From Nageia nagi (lineage: Eukaryota > Pinophyta): DNA of 64,000 nucleotides. Each line of letters begins with the position of its first letter. Position 1 is the stretch's first letter. Made by a program: the position numbers and the translations under genes. Of this stretch, positions 1 to 10,135 are shown one piece after another. The notes beneath the pieces were generated by a model. That model saw only the letters and a list, made by a program, of their open reading frames with translations. It was not told where the DNA came from and did no database searches. The stretch covers positions 25,668,001 to 25,732,000 of the forward strand of contig JBITNC010000002.1 in assembly GCA_050084985.1 (NCBI GenBank). The letters run 5' to 3'.

Positions 1-210
1 GAGTATCATCAGACTAAGGGCCATGCTACTAATGGATGTGGAAACCTCAGGGATAGAATACAAAAGCTCATAGAAGATGGATTCTATGTGTGTCCGGTAA
101 AGGTCAAAGATATAGGAGAAGAGCAACATGTCAATATGATTTTTCTTGAAGATGCTTGCGAGGCTAGCACTGGTGGGAGCTCCAAGCCCTTTGGAGGTAT
201 CATTTGGTAG
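1..210 (+). CDS. C-terminal fragment of a Ty3/gypsy Gag-like ORF
   Basis: An open frame enters from the left edge and stops at TAG 208-210. It opens with Y-H-x4-G-H-x-T-x2-C, followed by a helix reading LRDRIQKLIEDGF. This zinc-knuckle-like pattern with the LRxxIxxLIxxG helix is common near the Gag/protease junction of plant Ty3/gypsy elements, where it is thought to bind the packaged RNA. In autonomous elements protease and reverse transcriptase follow. Here the frame stops and a purine-rich run follows within 10 bp, so this is either an internally deleted or a non-autonomous element. The antisense PMD gene to its right fits known gypsy elements that carry antisense ORFs. The family assignment rests on the motif alone. 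Confidence 0.55.
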   Translation, partial: EYHQTKGHATNGCGNLRDRIQKLIEDGFYVCPVKVKDIGEEQHVNMIFLEDACEASTGGSSKPFGGIIW

Positions 211-218
211 ATCAATAT

Positions 219-247
219 AAAAAAAAAATAGAGAGAAAGAAAGAAGC
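219..247 (+). other. purine-rich tract, possible polypurine primer site
   Basis: A run of A followed by tagagagaaagaaagaag lies just after the Gag-like stop. Retrotransposons use such a tract to prime plus-strand DNA, but normally right at the 3' LTR. No LTR start (TG...) follows at once, so this role is a guess. Confidence 0.2.
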
Positions 248-599
248 TAGCAGTCAGTTCAGGTCACTAACGAACATCATGGTCAAGAGATTGGGGGCTT
301 CATGATGTCATAACAGGAGCGCTGGTGTTGTATTTTGTGTTAATAGGACCATCGGTAGTCCTCTTTTAGTGGAAAATAAGAGAAAGACAAAAGATTCCAA
401 TTCCTCCCATAGCGTGAGAACTTAGAATTTTAGGTCGTGTCATTGGCATTCATTTGCAGGAATCACGGAACATCAATTTCATTCATCACAAGTACATGCA
501 CAAGAGCAAATTAGGTACCAAAATTTGTGTTTCATATATATATCATGATCAAAATGTTTTTGTTTACAATACAACTGGATGAGATCACATAGAATGACC

Positions 600-2965
600 T
601 AGAATCTCCTACTAGAGCCCCCTCCCCCTACACTAGAGCTAGTAGCCTTGCTAGATGTGCCACCCCTGCACTGTGCCTTGTACTTCTCTATGTGTGCCTT
701 CTCCTCACTGATCTATCTCTCGACCTGGTGAAGCTACTCATAGAGGGCCTTGATCTCCTTATTGGCTACCTGTAGGTCCTGATAGATCCTAGTATAATCT
801 CCTCCTCCAAACCATAGATGACCTTGTAGCTCTCTAATCTCCTCATCCTTCTGATGATTTGACCATGTAGCCTAGCCATCTCGACCTCAGGATCTGTGAC
901 ATATCATAAACATATCATGTTAATCCTTGGCATATCATAAAAAGTAGAAAATCAAAGCAAAGCAAAGGAGAAAATAGGTTACCATCATCATCCTCATCGT
1001 AGTCTTCCTCCTCCCAATATGTATCCATCTCATACTCAGGTTCATACTCATCCTAGTCTAGATCGGTCTCCTCATTGTCGTCATGACCTGTATCTAGAGA
1101 TGTGTCACGAGCATATGTCAAGCTACTCTCTCCTCCCCACCCTCTCACCATGAAGGGAGCATCCCATCTGGTCTGTATGTCTCCTGTGTCTTCATCCTCC
1201 CATGTATCATCACCTGAGTCGACATCATGAATACCTATGTGGTGAGGACGACGTGTCCTCCACCAGTCTAGATAGTCCTCTATGTGATCAGGTCCATCTA
1301 TGTCATCATCGACCCCATAGTCAAAGTCCTCACTAGGGACTCCCAATATGAGTCCCAGTCAGGTACTAGCTCATAGTCCTCTGGGAGGTGCCTGCTACGG
1401 TAGTAGCGCACCACTATCCTGCAGTCATCTAGTATACCCTGCTAGAGGCTGAGTACCCGCTTTGGCCTGTATAGCTCCACTAGTGCCCTACATGCCTGTA
1501 CATATGTAGGGTGTCTCATCCATGTCATCTCCTATATGTCCTCCTCCCACTTTGGTACACCTCCCTGATAGGGATGCCAGTATATCTACACCTCATGCAG
1601 TAGGTCAAACTATACCCACCATCCCTCTAGGTCCATGCTAGGAAAATCTGGTCCCTCTATCATCACCCACCGTTGCCAGGTGGGTACATCATCTGGCTGG
1701 TCTAGGGGCAACATCGTTGGTCTAGAAATGATGATGTGATCATATGCCCACACCTGTAGTATCATAGAATGAGCTACTTGTCTCCCCCCTCTCTCCACCT
1801 CTGTAAAGTTGTGGAGGTCATGATAGAGTTGTGCCAGTATCATGGGGCACCATGCATACCGTTTCCTATGTGTCACCATGTCCTATATGATAGGAACCAT
1901 GCCTACAGGGAAGGTCTCACTACTCTTTTCTGGGTAGACAATAGCATCCAGAAGGCAGGCAATGAGGAGCCTCATCCGTAGGTCACCCCATGCTGGAGGA
2001 TGCTCTGACACATGTCTCACTAGGGACACACCCCTCTTCCTATGATTTACTTCATCCGACCCTGTCAACCATGTAGCCCATACCTCTGCTTGTTCTAGGC
2101 TGGGAACAGGAACCATGTTCACTAGCCTCCCCCTGATAGGAAGTCTAGTGATCCTGTAGATATCCTCTAGTGTCACAGTGATCTCACCAGTCGGAAGGTG
2201 AAAGGTGTTGGAGTTTGGATCCCACCTCTCCATCAAAGCTATTAGCATGTTGCGGTCATGAAACACATAATCAGTAAATGCAAGGTAGCTGAAGGAAATG
2301 TCCTCTAGTATACTCCGGGCTTCATCAGTTTATGGCCACTATTGGGCAGTGGTGAAGGTGACACTCTTACCGTATGGTCGCATAAGGTATGAATGATTAT
2401 GTGAGAAAAGAGTGACAGAAAGCAAGTTAGTATCAGATATGAGATAGAAATAGCAAAAAATAGTTGGCAAAGAGGACCACCCATTATCTAAACTAGGGTA
2501 GAAAGGACCACCAGTGGTCCTATTTTTGTGCACAAAGGTTGAAAAAATTTAGGGTACAGGTTTGTACAGATGAGCATAGTACAACCATGATACCAGAAAT
2601 TCAAAAAAATAGAATGAAAAGGTAAAAATGATGGGCTAGGGTATTCAACAGGAAAACCCTAAGGGCAATTTGGAAAACCAGTATGTAGGCAGCTAAAATC
2701 TGAAGGCAGGTAAAAATATAGCAAGAAAAGGTAAGAGATGCAATGTACCTAATGACCAACAGGAGAATCGACTACCAAGGTAACTCTGTGTCCATCTCAA
2801 TGTGTGATTGGTAGGGCCATAGTGTGCAGCACAGTAGTACAAGAAATATCACCTAGTGATAGCGATAAAATCACCAGCTAAACCTCTCTGACTCAGTCTC
2901 CCAAGCTCTAAGATGCTCTCAGCTATGAAAATGATAATGTGATCAAATGAGGAAGGGTGGGGCCC
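600..2965 (-). pseudogene. Plant mobile domain (PMD) gene, antisense to the gypsy remnant
   Basis: On the minus strand a broken frame from about 2340 down to 1440 matches the plant mobile domain of the MAIN/MAIL1 and PP7-long-form group: RNMLIALMERWDPNSNTFHL, then PTGEITVTLEDIYRITRLPI, then AEVWATWL and a later WAYDH segment. MAIN-like proteins act in plant nuclei; PMD copies are also spread by gypsy and Mutator-type elements. After the domain come an acidic tail (1053-1346), a small intron (982 down to 894, GT...AG), a predicted coiled coil rich in E, K, Q and L (about 840-650) and a Gly/Ser-rich end near 605. In-frame stops (for example at about 1880) and at least one frameshift show decay. 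A TATA box lies upstream at 2967-2974. The domain call is good; the exon structure is inferred. Confidence 0.6.
894..982 (-). other. putative intron in the PMD gene
   Basis: On the minus strand the acidic tail runs into GATG|GTAACC (donor at 982-981), and the next segment begins after TGTCACAG| (acceptor at 895-894). The 89-bp AT-rich gap joins the acidic tail to a coiled-coil segment in one continuous frame for the first codons. Confidence 0.45.
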
Positions 2966-2966
2966 C

Positions 2967-2974
2967 CTTTTATA
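2967..2974 (-). promoter_or_regulatory. TATA box for the antisense PMD gene
   Basis: The minus strand reads TATAAAAG followed by GGGGCC, a strong plant TATA context. A start site would fall near 2940, about 600 bp upstream of the PMD coding part. This leaves room for a leader with one or more introns. It suggests the antisense gene had its own promoter rather than using an LTR. Confidence 0.5.
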
Positions 2975-3295
2975 GAAAGGTTAGGGCACACACTTCAAGA
3001 AAAATTTTGATTTGAGCATTCGATGTACGTGTATAGGCAACCAGGTATCAATCTAGAATCTAGGGGTGATTCGTAGGGACCTGATCTTCACAATTTTTGA
3101 TGAATCCTTAAGAAAAGGATTACCAATGATCTTAGATGAAGATCACTAGCATTCTAAATCTACCAGAAAGGACCGCCCATGTTCCTTTATCCAGTAAATC
3201 AGCTTATCCAAGTATCACAGGTACATCATAGGTGTTTGATCAACGTTATATCCAGGATAATATTGCTTTGAATCTCATGTTTGTAGGGTTGTGTT
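2975..3295. other. non-coding stretch with one GGACC-type motif
   Basis: No gene is visible. It holds one copy of the dispersed GGACC...CCTTT motif (about 3170-3190) and leads into the 41-bp tandem repeat. Confidence 0.4.
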
Positions 3296-3623
3296 ATCAA
3301 CTTATCATGCCTATGGGTGGAGTTCTAGCTCCCATTATCAACCTATCACATCTCTTGGTGGAGTTCCAGCTCCCATTATTAGCTTATCATGTCTCATGGT
3401 GGAGTCCTAGCTCCCATTATCAACTTATCATGTCTCTTGGTGGAGTCCCAGCTCCCGTTATCAACTTATCATGCCTATGGGTGGAGTTCCAACTCCCATT
3501 ATCAGCTTATCATGTCTATGGGTGGAGTTTCAGCTCCCATTATCAGCTTATCATGTCTCTTGGTGGAGTCCCAACTCCCGTTATCAGCTTATCAGGCCTC
3601 TTGGTGGAGTTTCAGCTTCATCA
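3296..3623 (+). repeat. 41-bp tandem repeat, eight units
   Basis: Units begin at 3296, 3337, 3378, 3419, 3460, 3501, 3542 and 3583, a strict 41-bp step. Each unit has the form atcarcttatcatg followed by a tct/cct-ctTGGTGGAGT segment and a cagctcccatt end. Because 41 is not a multiple of three, the array keeps long frames open in several registers at once; those frames are repeat artefacts and not genes. The array probably lies inside a long terminal repeat, because a TATA region follows downstream. Confidence 0.85.
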
Positions 3624-4305
3624 GTTTATCATTATTTTGCAGAGTTCAGTTCTTATGCAACTATAGCATACCTCTTGGTGCGAAGTCTCAGTTGTGTGGA
3701 ACTTAGCTCTCCTCTATCAGCTTATCATGCCTCTTGGTGGAGTTTCAGCTTCATTAGTTTATCATTATTTTGTGGAGTTTGATTCTTATGCAACTGTAGC
3801 ATACCTCTTGGTGTGAATTCTCAGTTGTGTGGAACTTAGCTCTCATGTATCAACTTATCATGCCTCTTGGTGGAGTTTCAACTCCATCAGTTTATCATTA
3901 TTTTGTGGAGTTCAATTCTTATGCAACTGCAGCATACCTCTTGGTGCGAAGTCTCAGTTGTGTGGAACTTAGCTCTCCTCTATCAGCTTATCATGCCTCT
4001 TGGTGGAGTTTCAACTCCATCAATTTATCATTTGTTTTGTGGAGTTCAGTTCTTATGCAATTACAGCATACCTCTTGGTGCAAAGTCTCAGTTGTGTGGA
4101 ACTTAGCTCTCACATATTAGCTTATCATTATTTTGCAGAGTTCAGTTCTTATGCAACTGACAACATACCTCTTGGTGTGAAGTCTCAGTTGTGTAGAACT
4201 TAGCTCTCCACTATTAGCTTATCATTTGTTTTGCGGAGTTCAGTTCTTATGTAATTGCAGCATACCTCTTGGTGTGAAGTCTCAGTTGTATGGAACTTAG
4301 CTCTC
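3583..4305 (+). repeat. 133-bp tandem repeat grown out of the 41-bp unit
   Basis: Starts at 3583, 3716, 3849 and 3982 (133-bp steps), then 4116 and 4213 as shortened forms of about 97 bp. The first part of every full unit is a 41-bp-type unit (about 37 bp). The rest is new sequence containing gagttcagttcttatgcaac, ctcttggtgcgaagtctcag and gtgtggaacttagctctc. The two short copies lack exactly the 41-bp-derived part, so unit boundaries have been reused in successive rounds of unequal exchange. Confidence 0.85.
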
Positions 4306-4560
4306 CCCTGTGTGTGGTCATGGTTATCATGTCTTGTCTTGTGATGTGGTCATGTGTGTTGTCATGTGTGTTGTCATGTCATTGTCTTGTTGTGATGTGG
4401 TCTTGTCAAGTTATCATCAGTTCGTCATGTGTGTCATCATGGTTATCATGTCTCGTCTTGTGATGTGGTCTTATCAAGTCATCTGTCAGGTCATTATCAT
4501 GCATGTTGTTAGGCGTGTTGTCATGGGTCATCAGTATTGTGGCAAGATTATCATATTATC
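4306..4560 (+). repeat. degenerate TGTCATG/TTGTGATGTGG repeats
   Basis: Short imperfect repeats of tgtcatg, gttatcatgtct and cttgtgatgtggtc fill this stretch directly after the 133-bp array. The open frame running through it (4310-4684) has no recognisable domain and is best seen as a repeat by-product. Confidence 0.6.
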
Positions 4561-5400
4561 AGATATATTAGGCTATCACCTTCTATGGCAAAATGCAAGG
4601 GCCAAGCATGCCCAAGGTAATATCAAAAGGGAGTTTTCTCAACCCATATCTAATACTAATAAGCTTTGTCATGATGTTGTTTAAGTTTAGAATGGTTAGT
4701 GTTTATCATTGCTTATCAAAATTGTTTGCTATGATGTTGTGTTTTTACTTTGAATGCAAAATCTCAACTCACCTCATGTTTCTTTCGATTTCACATCCAA
4801 AGTGGGGCATCTATTAACACATAAAAATGAATTTATGTTTTTAAATCAATAAATTAATGAAATATGCTTGGCCTAAATATATGTCTTGAATGAATTAAAG
4901 TGATAATATCAATGTTTGTCTTGAATATGAATTTTGTAATGATTATCTTGAATATTGCATGGATTATCTTGAATATTGCATGAATTATCTTGTTTATTGG
5001 TGTGTTTATCTTGAATATTGTGAATTAGCCTTATTTATGTAGATGCATGCTGACCCATGGGTTGTATTATCTATTATCTATATAAATAAGGGATCTAATA
5101 GTAAGTCCACATAACAAGGATACACACGATCCCACGTATGGTCTTGTAAGTGGCAACCCCTTAAGGTATCTCTTGGTATCGCCTACAAGGCTGTGGTTTG
5201 TGTGCTTCCTTTCACGAGCTATCCTAACATCTATGATCTATTCTGATATCACATTGCTATCTGAGACATCTGTATTGAAGTTTTGGACTTGATTGAGAAG
5301 TTAAGAATCATCAAAAGAAGGCCGTCGATGCTCCTTTATGAACCAAAGAACACCGTTGGCACTCTTATATCACTGAAATGGACCGCCTGTGGTCCTCTTT
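4561..5400 (+). promoter_or_regulatory. LTR-like promoter region with TATA box at 5078-5087
   Basis: TATATAAATA at 5078-5087 is followed by about 130 bp ending near a CA at 5230. A 3 x 30-bp motif array (5320-5409) follows. Tandem repeats upstream of a TATA box and a short transcribed segment is a usual layout for a plant LTR (U3-R-U5). I could not find a convincing tRNA primer site or a second LTR copy, so the element's borders are unknown. Confidence 0.35.
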
Positions 5401-5409
5401 TTGCATCTT
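5320..5409 (+). repeat. 3 x 30-bp units with a GACCGCC...GGTCCTC core
   Basis: Three successive 30-bp units begin at 5321, 5351 and 5381 (gccgtcgatgctcctttatg, caccgttggcactcttatat, gaccgcctgtggtcctcttt). Related single copies occur at 346-367, 2474-2489, 2505-2527 and 3170-3190, all pointing the same way with a T-rich right end. The core of the best copies is an imperfect palindrome, GGACC...GGTCC. Confidence 0.6.
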
Positions 5410-5869
5410 CATAGGTCACTACGTTGTTGGAAAGGTAGCTCATTATCAATACATCGCCAATATATTCATCTTTCGTTATCAAGTACGTTCCGTGAGGTAA
5501 GTACACAAATTACAGTCTTGGTTGGTACAATTACATTTCTGAATTGGTTATTTTGTTTATTGTTATTTAGAAAAATTGCTATTCGTAGCTCAAATACAGA
5601 TAATATTGAGTTTGTAGATATTTGCCTATTTATTCATTTGCACGCTCAATTTTATTTGTAAACAATATCCAAGTTAGATTTGTCAAATTCATAGCTAGAT
5701 TCAAAGGTAAGTATACTAAATCCAATTTTTTTACTTTCTAAATCATTTTTACAATAAATATTTAACATTTTTTAATGGAAATAGAATATTTTTGCATGTA
5801 TTTGATATTTTTTATATCAAATTATAAAAATACAAAAAAAAACCTCCAAAATTGAACAAAAGTAAAAAC
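5410..5869. other. AT-rich stretch without a recognisable gene
   Basis: No domain or repeat is recognisable. The open frame at 5389-5661 is hydrophobic, begins inside the 30-bp repeat and resembles nothing I know. Confidence 0.4.
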
Positions 5870-6600
5870 CCTAAATCTTAGGAACATGAAAACCCTAAAC
5901 TCTAGATAAAAAAATAGGGTTTACAAAATTAAACCTAGGGTTTGGAAAAACTAAGGTTTATAAAATTAAACTTAGGTTTTGAAAAAAAATTACAAATTTT
6001 GAAAATTAGGGTTTTAATTTTGGTGTAAAAATTTAAAAATTTTGAAAAATTCATCAAAAAATATAACAACATACCAAAACTTCCTATAGCTCCTTTTTTT
6101 TGTTATATCAAAATGATCATATGATCTTAATTTGTGTAAAAATTGAGGCTTAATATTTGTAAAAATTTAGGGTTGATTTTTGTAAAAAATTAGGGTTAAT
6201 TTTAACTTAAAATGTAGGGTTAATTTTAACTTAAAATCTAGGGTTAATTTTAACTCAAAATGTAGGATTAATTTTAATTAAAATTTAGGGTTAATTTTGA
6301 ATTAAAATTTAATGTTATAATTTGCAAAAAATTAGGTTATATTTTGTAAAAAAATTAGGGTTAATAATTTTTTTAAAATTCAAGGTTAATTTTTGTAAAA
6401 ATTTAGGGTTAATTTTTGTAAAAAATTAGGATTAATTTTAACTTAAAAATTAGGGTTAATTTTTGTAAAAATGAAGGGTCAATTTTTGTAAAACATTAAG
6501 GTTAATTATTGTAAAAAAATTAGTGATAAATTTTGTAAAAAATTAGGATTAATTTTTGTAAAAATTTAGGGTTAATTTTTGTAAAAAAATTAGTGTTGAT
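5870..6600 (+). repeat. degenerate telomere-like repeats, ttagggttaatttttgtaaaa type
   Basis: Between 5880 and 5935 the strand reads aaaccctaaa. From about 5935 it switches to tagggttt, so the two orientations meet head to head. From about 6140 to 6600 a unit of roughly 22 bp (ttagggttaatttttgtaaa) recurs more than a dozen times with changes. It combines a TTAGGG core with an AT-rich spacer. Confidence 0.7.
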
Positions 6601-8050
6601 TTTTAGGTGTTAGGTGTTTGGGTTAAGGTTTAAAGGTTTGGGTTAGGGTTTAAGGGTTAGGGGTTTGGGTTTAATTTTAAGGTTAAGAATTAAGATTTTT
6701 AGGGTTTATATGGTTAGGATTTAGGGGTTTGGATTAAGGGTTTAGGTTAGGGTGTAATTAAGGGTTTGAGTTACGATTGGGAGTTAAGGTTTTATTTTAA
6801 CATAACTTAAAATTTAATTTATAATATAATTTAGTTTTAAATTTTAAATATATAATATTTTTTTATTTATAAATTTTAAAAATATAATTCAAATTAGGGG
6901 TTTAGGTGTTTGGGTTAGGGTTTAAAGGTGTGGGTTAGAGTTTAAGGGCTAAGGGTTAAGAATTAAGATTTTTTGGGGTTATATATGGTTAGGATTCAGG
7001 GTTTGGATTAAGGATTAAGGGTTTGGATTAGAGTTTAGGGTTAAGAATTAAGATTTCTTGAGGTTATATATGGTTAGGATTTAAGGGTTTGGATTAAGGA
7101 TTAAGGGTTTGGGTTAGTGTTTAATTAAGGTTTTGAGTTATGATTAAAAGTTAAGGTTTTATTTTAATGTAACTTAAAATTTAATTTATAATTTAATTTA
7201 ATTTAAAATTTTAACATATAATATTTTATTATTTATGAATTTTAAAAATATAATTTATGTTAGGGGTTTTGGTTTAGGTGCTAGTTATTTAGGTTAGGGT
7301 TTAAGGGTTAAGGGTTTGGGTTTAAGTTTAGGGTTAAGAATTAAGATTTTTGGGGTGATAGATGGTTAGGATTTAGGGGTTTGGATTAAGGATTAAAGGT
7401 TTGGGTTAGGATTTAATTAATGGTTTGAGTTATGATTAGGAGTTAGGGTTTTATTTTAATGTAACTTAAAATTTAATATTTAATATTTTAAATATATAAT
7501 ATTTTATTATTTATAAATTTTAAAAATATAATTCAGGTTAGGGGTTTAGGTTTATGTGTTAGGTGTTTGGGTTAGGGTTTAAAGGTTTAGGTTAGGATTA
7601 GGGGTTGCAATACTTTAAGGGTTAGGGGTTTAGGTTAGGGTTTAAGGGTTTAGGTTATGGTTAGGGGTTATGGTTTGAGGGTTTATGTTAGGATTTAAGG
7701 GTTAGAATTTTGGGTTTAAGTTCAAGGTTAGGGTTTTATGGGTTTGGATTTGAGTTATAATTAGGGTTTAAGGGTTATGGTTAGGAATTAATGGTAAGGT
7801 TTAGGATTTAAAGAATATGGTTAGGATTTAAGGATTATGGTTAAGGTTTAAGGGTTAGGGGTTGGGTTTAGGGTTTATGAGTTTAGATTTGACTTAGGGG
7901 TTATGATTTAAGGGTTAAGGGTTTAGGTTTGAGTTGAGGGTTTAAGATTTAGGGTTTAAGTATTAAGGGTTTGGGTTTGAGTTGAGAGTTAAGAATTAAG
8001 ATATTAGGGGTTATATTTGTTTAGGATTTAGGGGCTAGTTAGGGGTTTGG
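6600..8050 (+). repeat. degenerate interstitial telomere-like array with higher-order repeats
   Basis: The strand is dominated by ggtttagggttt, gggtttgggttagg and similar variants of the plant telomere unit TTTAGGG. A longer AT-rich block (ggttttattttaa..taacttaaaatttaat) returns at about 6786, 7153 and 7445, that is with 367- and 292-bp spacing, each time followed by a block reading gggtttaggt(g)tt. This is a higher-order repeat and not a pure telomere tract. Chance is excluded by length; the origin (old chromosome end, break repair or a satellite) is open. Confidence 0.75.
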
Positions 8051-8282
8051 GTTACTCATAAATATTATTGATTTTGATTGACATTTATTAAAACAACAAA
8101 GGTGGTTGCATTTACAAAGTTAACATCCTAAATTTCTTCCATCGTATTCCTATTGCAATGTATCCCCATGAAAACCTTTATAAATTTAATATTGGCATAC
8201 TATGTTAGGTTTATTAAATTGAATAGTTTTAAATTTTTTATACTATAATATTTGTTGTTATTATCTTTATTTAGTGATTATC

Positions 8283-9460
8283 ATGGCCAAAAATAGGAGG
8301 GGAAAGCAGCCAAAACCTCCAAAGTCAACTACAAATAAGAAGGGTTTTGTAAGTATTTACTTATGAATGTGATTTGTTCAATTTTTATTTAATAATAGTC
8401 ATTTCAAAAGAAAAATTAACTTTATTTTTTTAATCTTTTTTTATAGAGTAAGGCAATGGCCAAACTATATAAAATAGCCACACAATGGATAGAAAGGAGT
8501 GAGATTGATAGAGAAATTAATAAACAAATGGGCATTGGGCCTTCAGCTACTAGGCCTTTTGGGCCTAACTACTGGCGTAGATTGACCATCATCAATGGGC
8601 TCATCATCGAATGGTAACATTATTTATTTTTTTAATTTTAAAAAATTGATTGAAGTTACCTTTTATTAATTAAATGTCACATTCAATAAAGATCATCTAA
8701 GTAATGTGGTAATTGTAGATGTATAGTCAGTCAATAAGGAGACTGTATTTGCAACATGCAAGGGCACTAATGACATTAAGATTAAGGTGGATGAGAAGGG
8801 TGTTGTAATTAAAGATTGGAATGGTAATAATTAATTTTAAAAATATATATTTATATATTTATTTTGGAATATATTAATTTACTAAAATTATTAAATTCTC
8901 TTTAGGGAATATTTTGTATGACACTCTCAGGAAACACACTTTCCACCAGTTCGATCCCACCATAAATCTCAAGTGGAAAAAATAAAGTGAAGCACGTATA
9001 TATATAATTTTTATGCTTAATTTTTTAATAAATTATTATTAATAGTACATTTTACTTAATTTTTTAATTTATATTCTAAAAAATTATGTATTTTGTAGCA
9101 AAACAAAGAGTCATAGATATCTTGAAAATGGAATTTGGCAATGCATGGAACCTAAAATGGGCATTGCAATAAATGGGAAATAATTTGAATTGGAGGAGTA
9201 ATAAAATAAGGAATAAAATAAAAAAAATTCCTAAAAATCAATGTAAAAGAAGTAGGCCTACAGATGTTGATAAGAAGGTGTGGAAGAGCCTAATGAAGAA
9301 GGTGGAGGAGGAGGAAGCATGTAGAGAATCCACTACTGAACCATCATGGTTCAAAAAAGCTGCACATTCCTAATGCAACACATCTTCCATGACATATACC
9401 CATATATTAAGCAAATTGGGAAAAGTAGGGATCGAAACAAGATATGTAAGTATATTGAAT
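8283..9460 (+). pseudogene. intron-containing gene remnant, possibly plant transposase (Ptta/En/Spm type) related
   Basis: Exon-like blocks sit between good splice signals. Block 1 is 8283-8348, ATG GCC AAA AAT..., ending at gtaagt. Block 2 is 8447-8613, after ttatag and before gtaaca. Block 3 is about 8719-8820. Block 4 begins at 8906 after tttag and joins block 3 in frame (DWNGN). Block 5 runs from about 9100 to gatat|gtaagt at 9454. The last block reads WNLKWALQ, a stop, WRSNKIRNKIKK and RPTDVDKKVWKSLMKKVEEE. A basic W-R-x-K-x-R stretch followed by RPxxVxxxxWxxL is loosely like plant Transposase_24 proteins. The first blocks are basic (MAKNRRGKQPKPP) with no domain I know. Stops in blocks 3-5 show decay. 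Gene-like structure is likely; the family is a weak guess. Confidence 0.4.
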
Positions 9461-10135
9461 TATTTATTTAATATTTTATATGTGAATAGTTATATAATTA
9501 AGTTATATGCATAAAATATTATTTTAAGTAAATATGTATTTTTGCAATATGATAAAATGGTGGGTATCCTACAAAAGATGAAGTAAAATTTGCCCTAAAA
9601 AATGGTTTTCAAGCACTAGTCTTAAAAATAGTTTCCAAGAATATAAGTAATATTTAAGTGTTTTTTAATTAATTATATTATTTTACTATTGACTTATAAA
9701 ATTTTTAGTTTTGCTTATTTACTAATATTTAGTTGAGTATACTTTGTAGGGTGAGGAGAGTTGATGAGAGGGTGGCCGAGAGGAGGGTGACTAGGAGGGG
9801 TGGCAAGTTGCTAGAATAGATGAAGATAATGAAGATTACATTAGGCATGGTCATGATAGTAAATGACCCATTACCATGCATTTGTATACTAGGTGTGGAC
9901 ATTTTTTGTTGATTGGTTGAGATTATGCACATTTGATTATTAATTTAATATGTTATATTATTTATACATAATGTGTTTTAAGTTTTATTATTATTATTAT
10001 GATTATATGTTTAAATTTAAATTTTTTACTTTTAATGTATTATTTGAATGTATTATACACTACATAAAAAAATAAATAATAAATTGTAATAATAATATTT
10101 TTTTTTTAATTACGATTCAAAAATTGGCATTTTAT
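9461..10135. other. AT-rich stretch, possible 3' remains of the preceding gene
   Basis: After ctttgtag at about 9749 comes a purine-rich, coding-like stretch (gtgaggagagttgatgagag...) rich in R, E and G codons. It may be a last exon of the gene at 8283-9460. The rest is AT-rich with no recognisable feature. Confidence 0.25.

Noticed and set aside
3232-4203. Several overlapping plus-strand open frames
   Set aside because: All run through the 41-bp and 133-bp tandem repeats; since 41 is not a multiple of three, every register stays open in turn. The proteins are repeats of the same DNA in different frames.
4310-4684. Cys/Val/Met-rich frame of 124 codons
   Set aside because: Its composition comes from tgtcatg-type repeats; there is no domain and no gene context.
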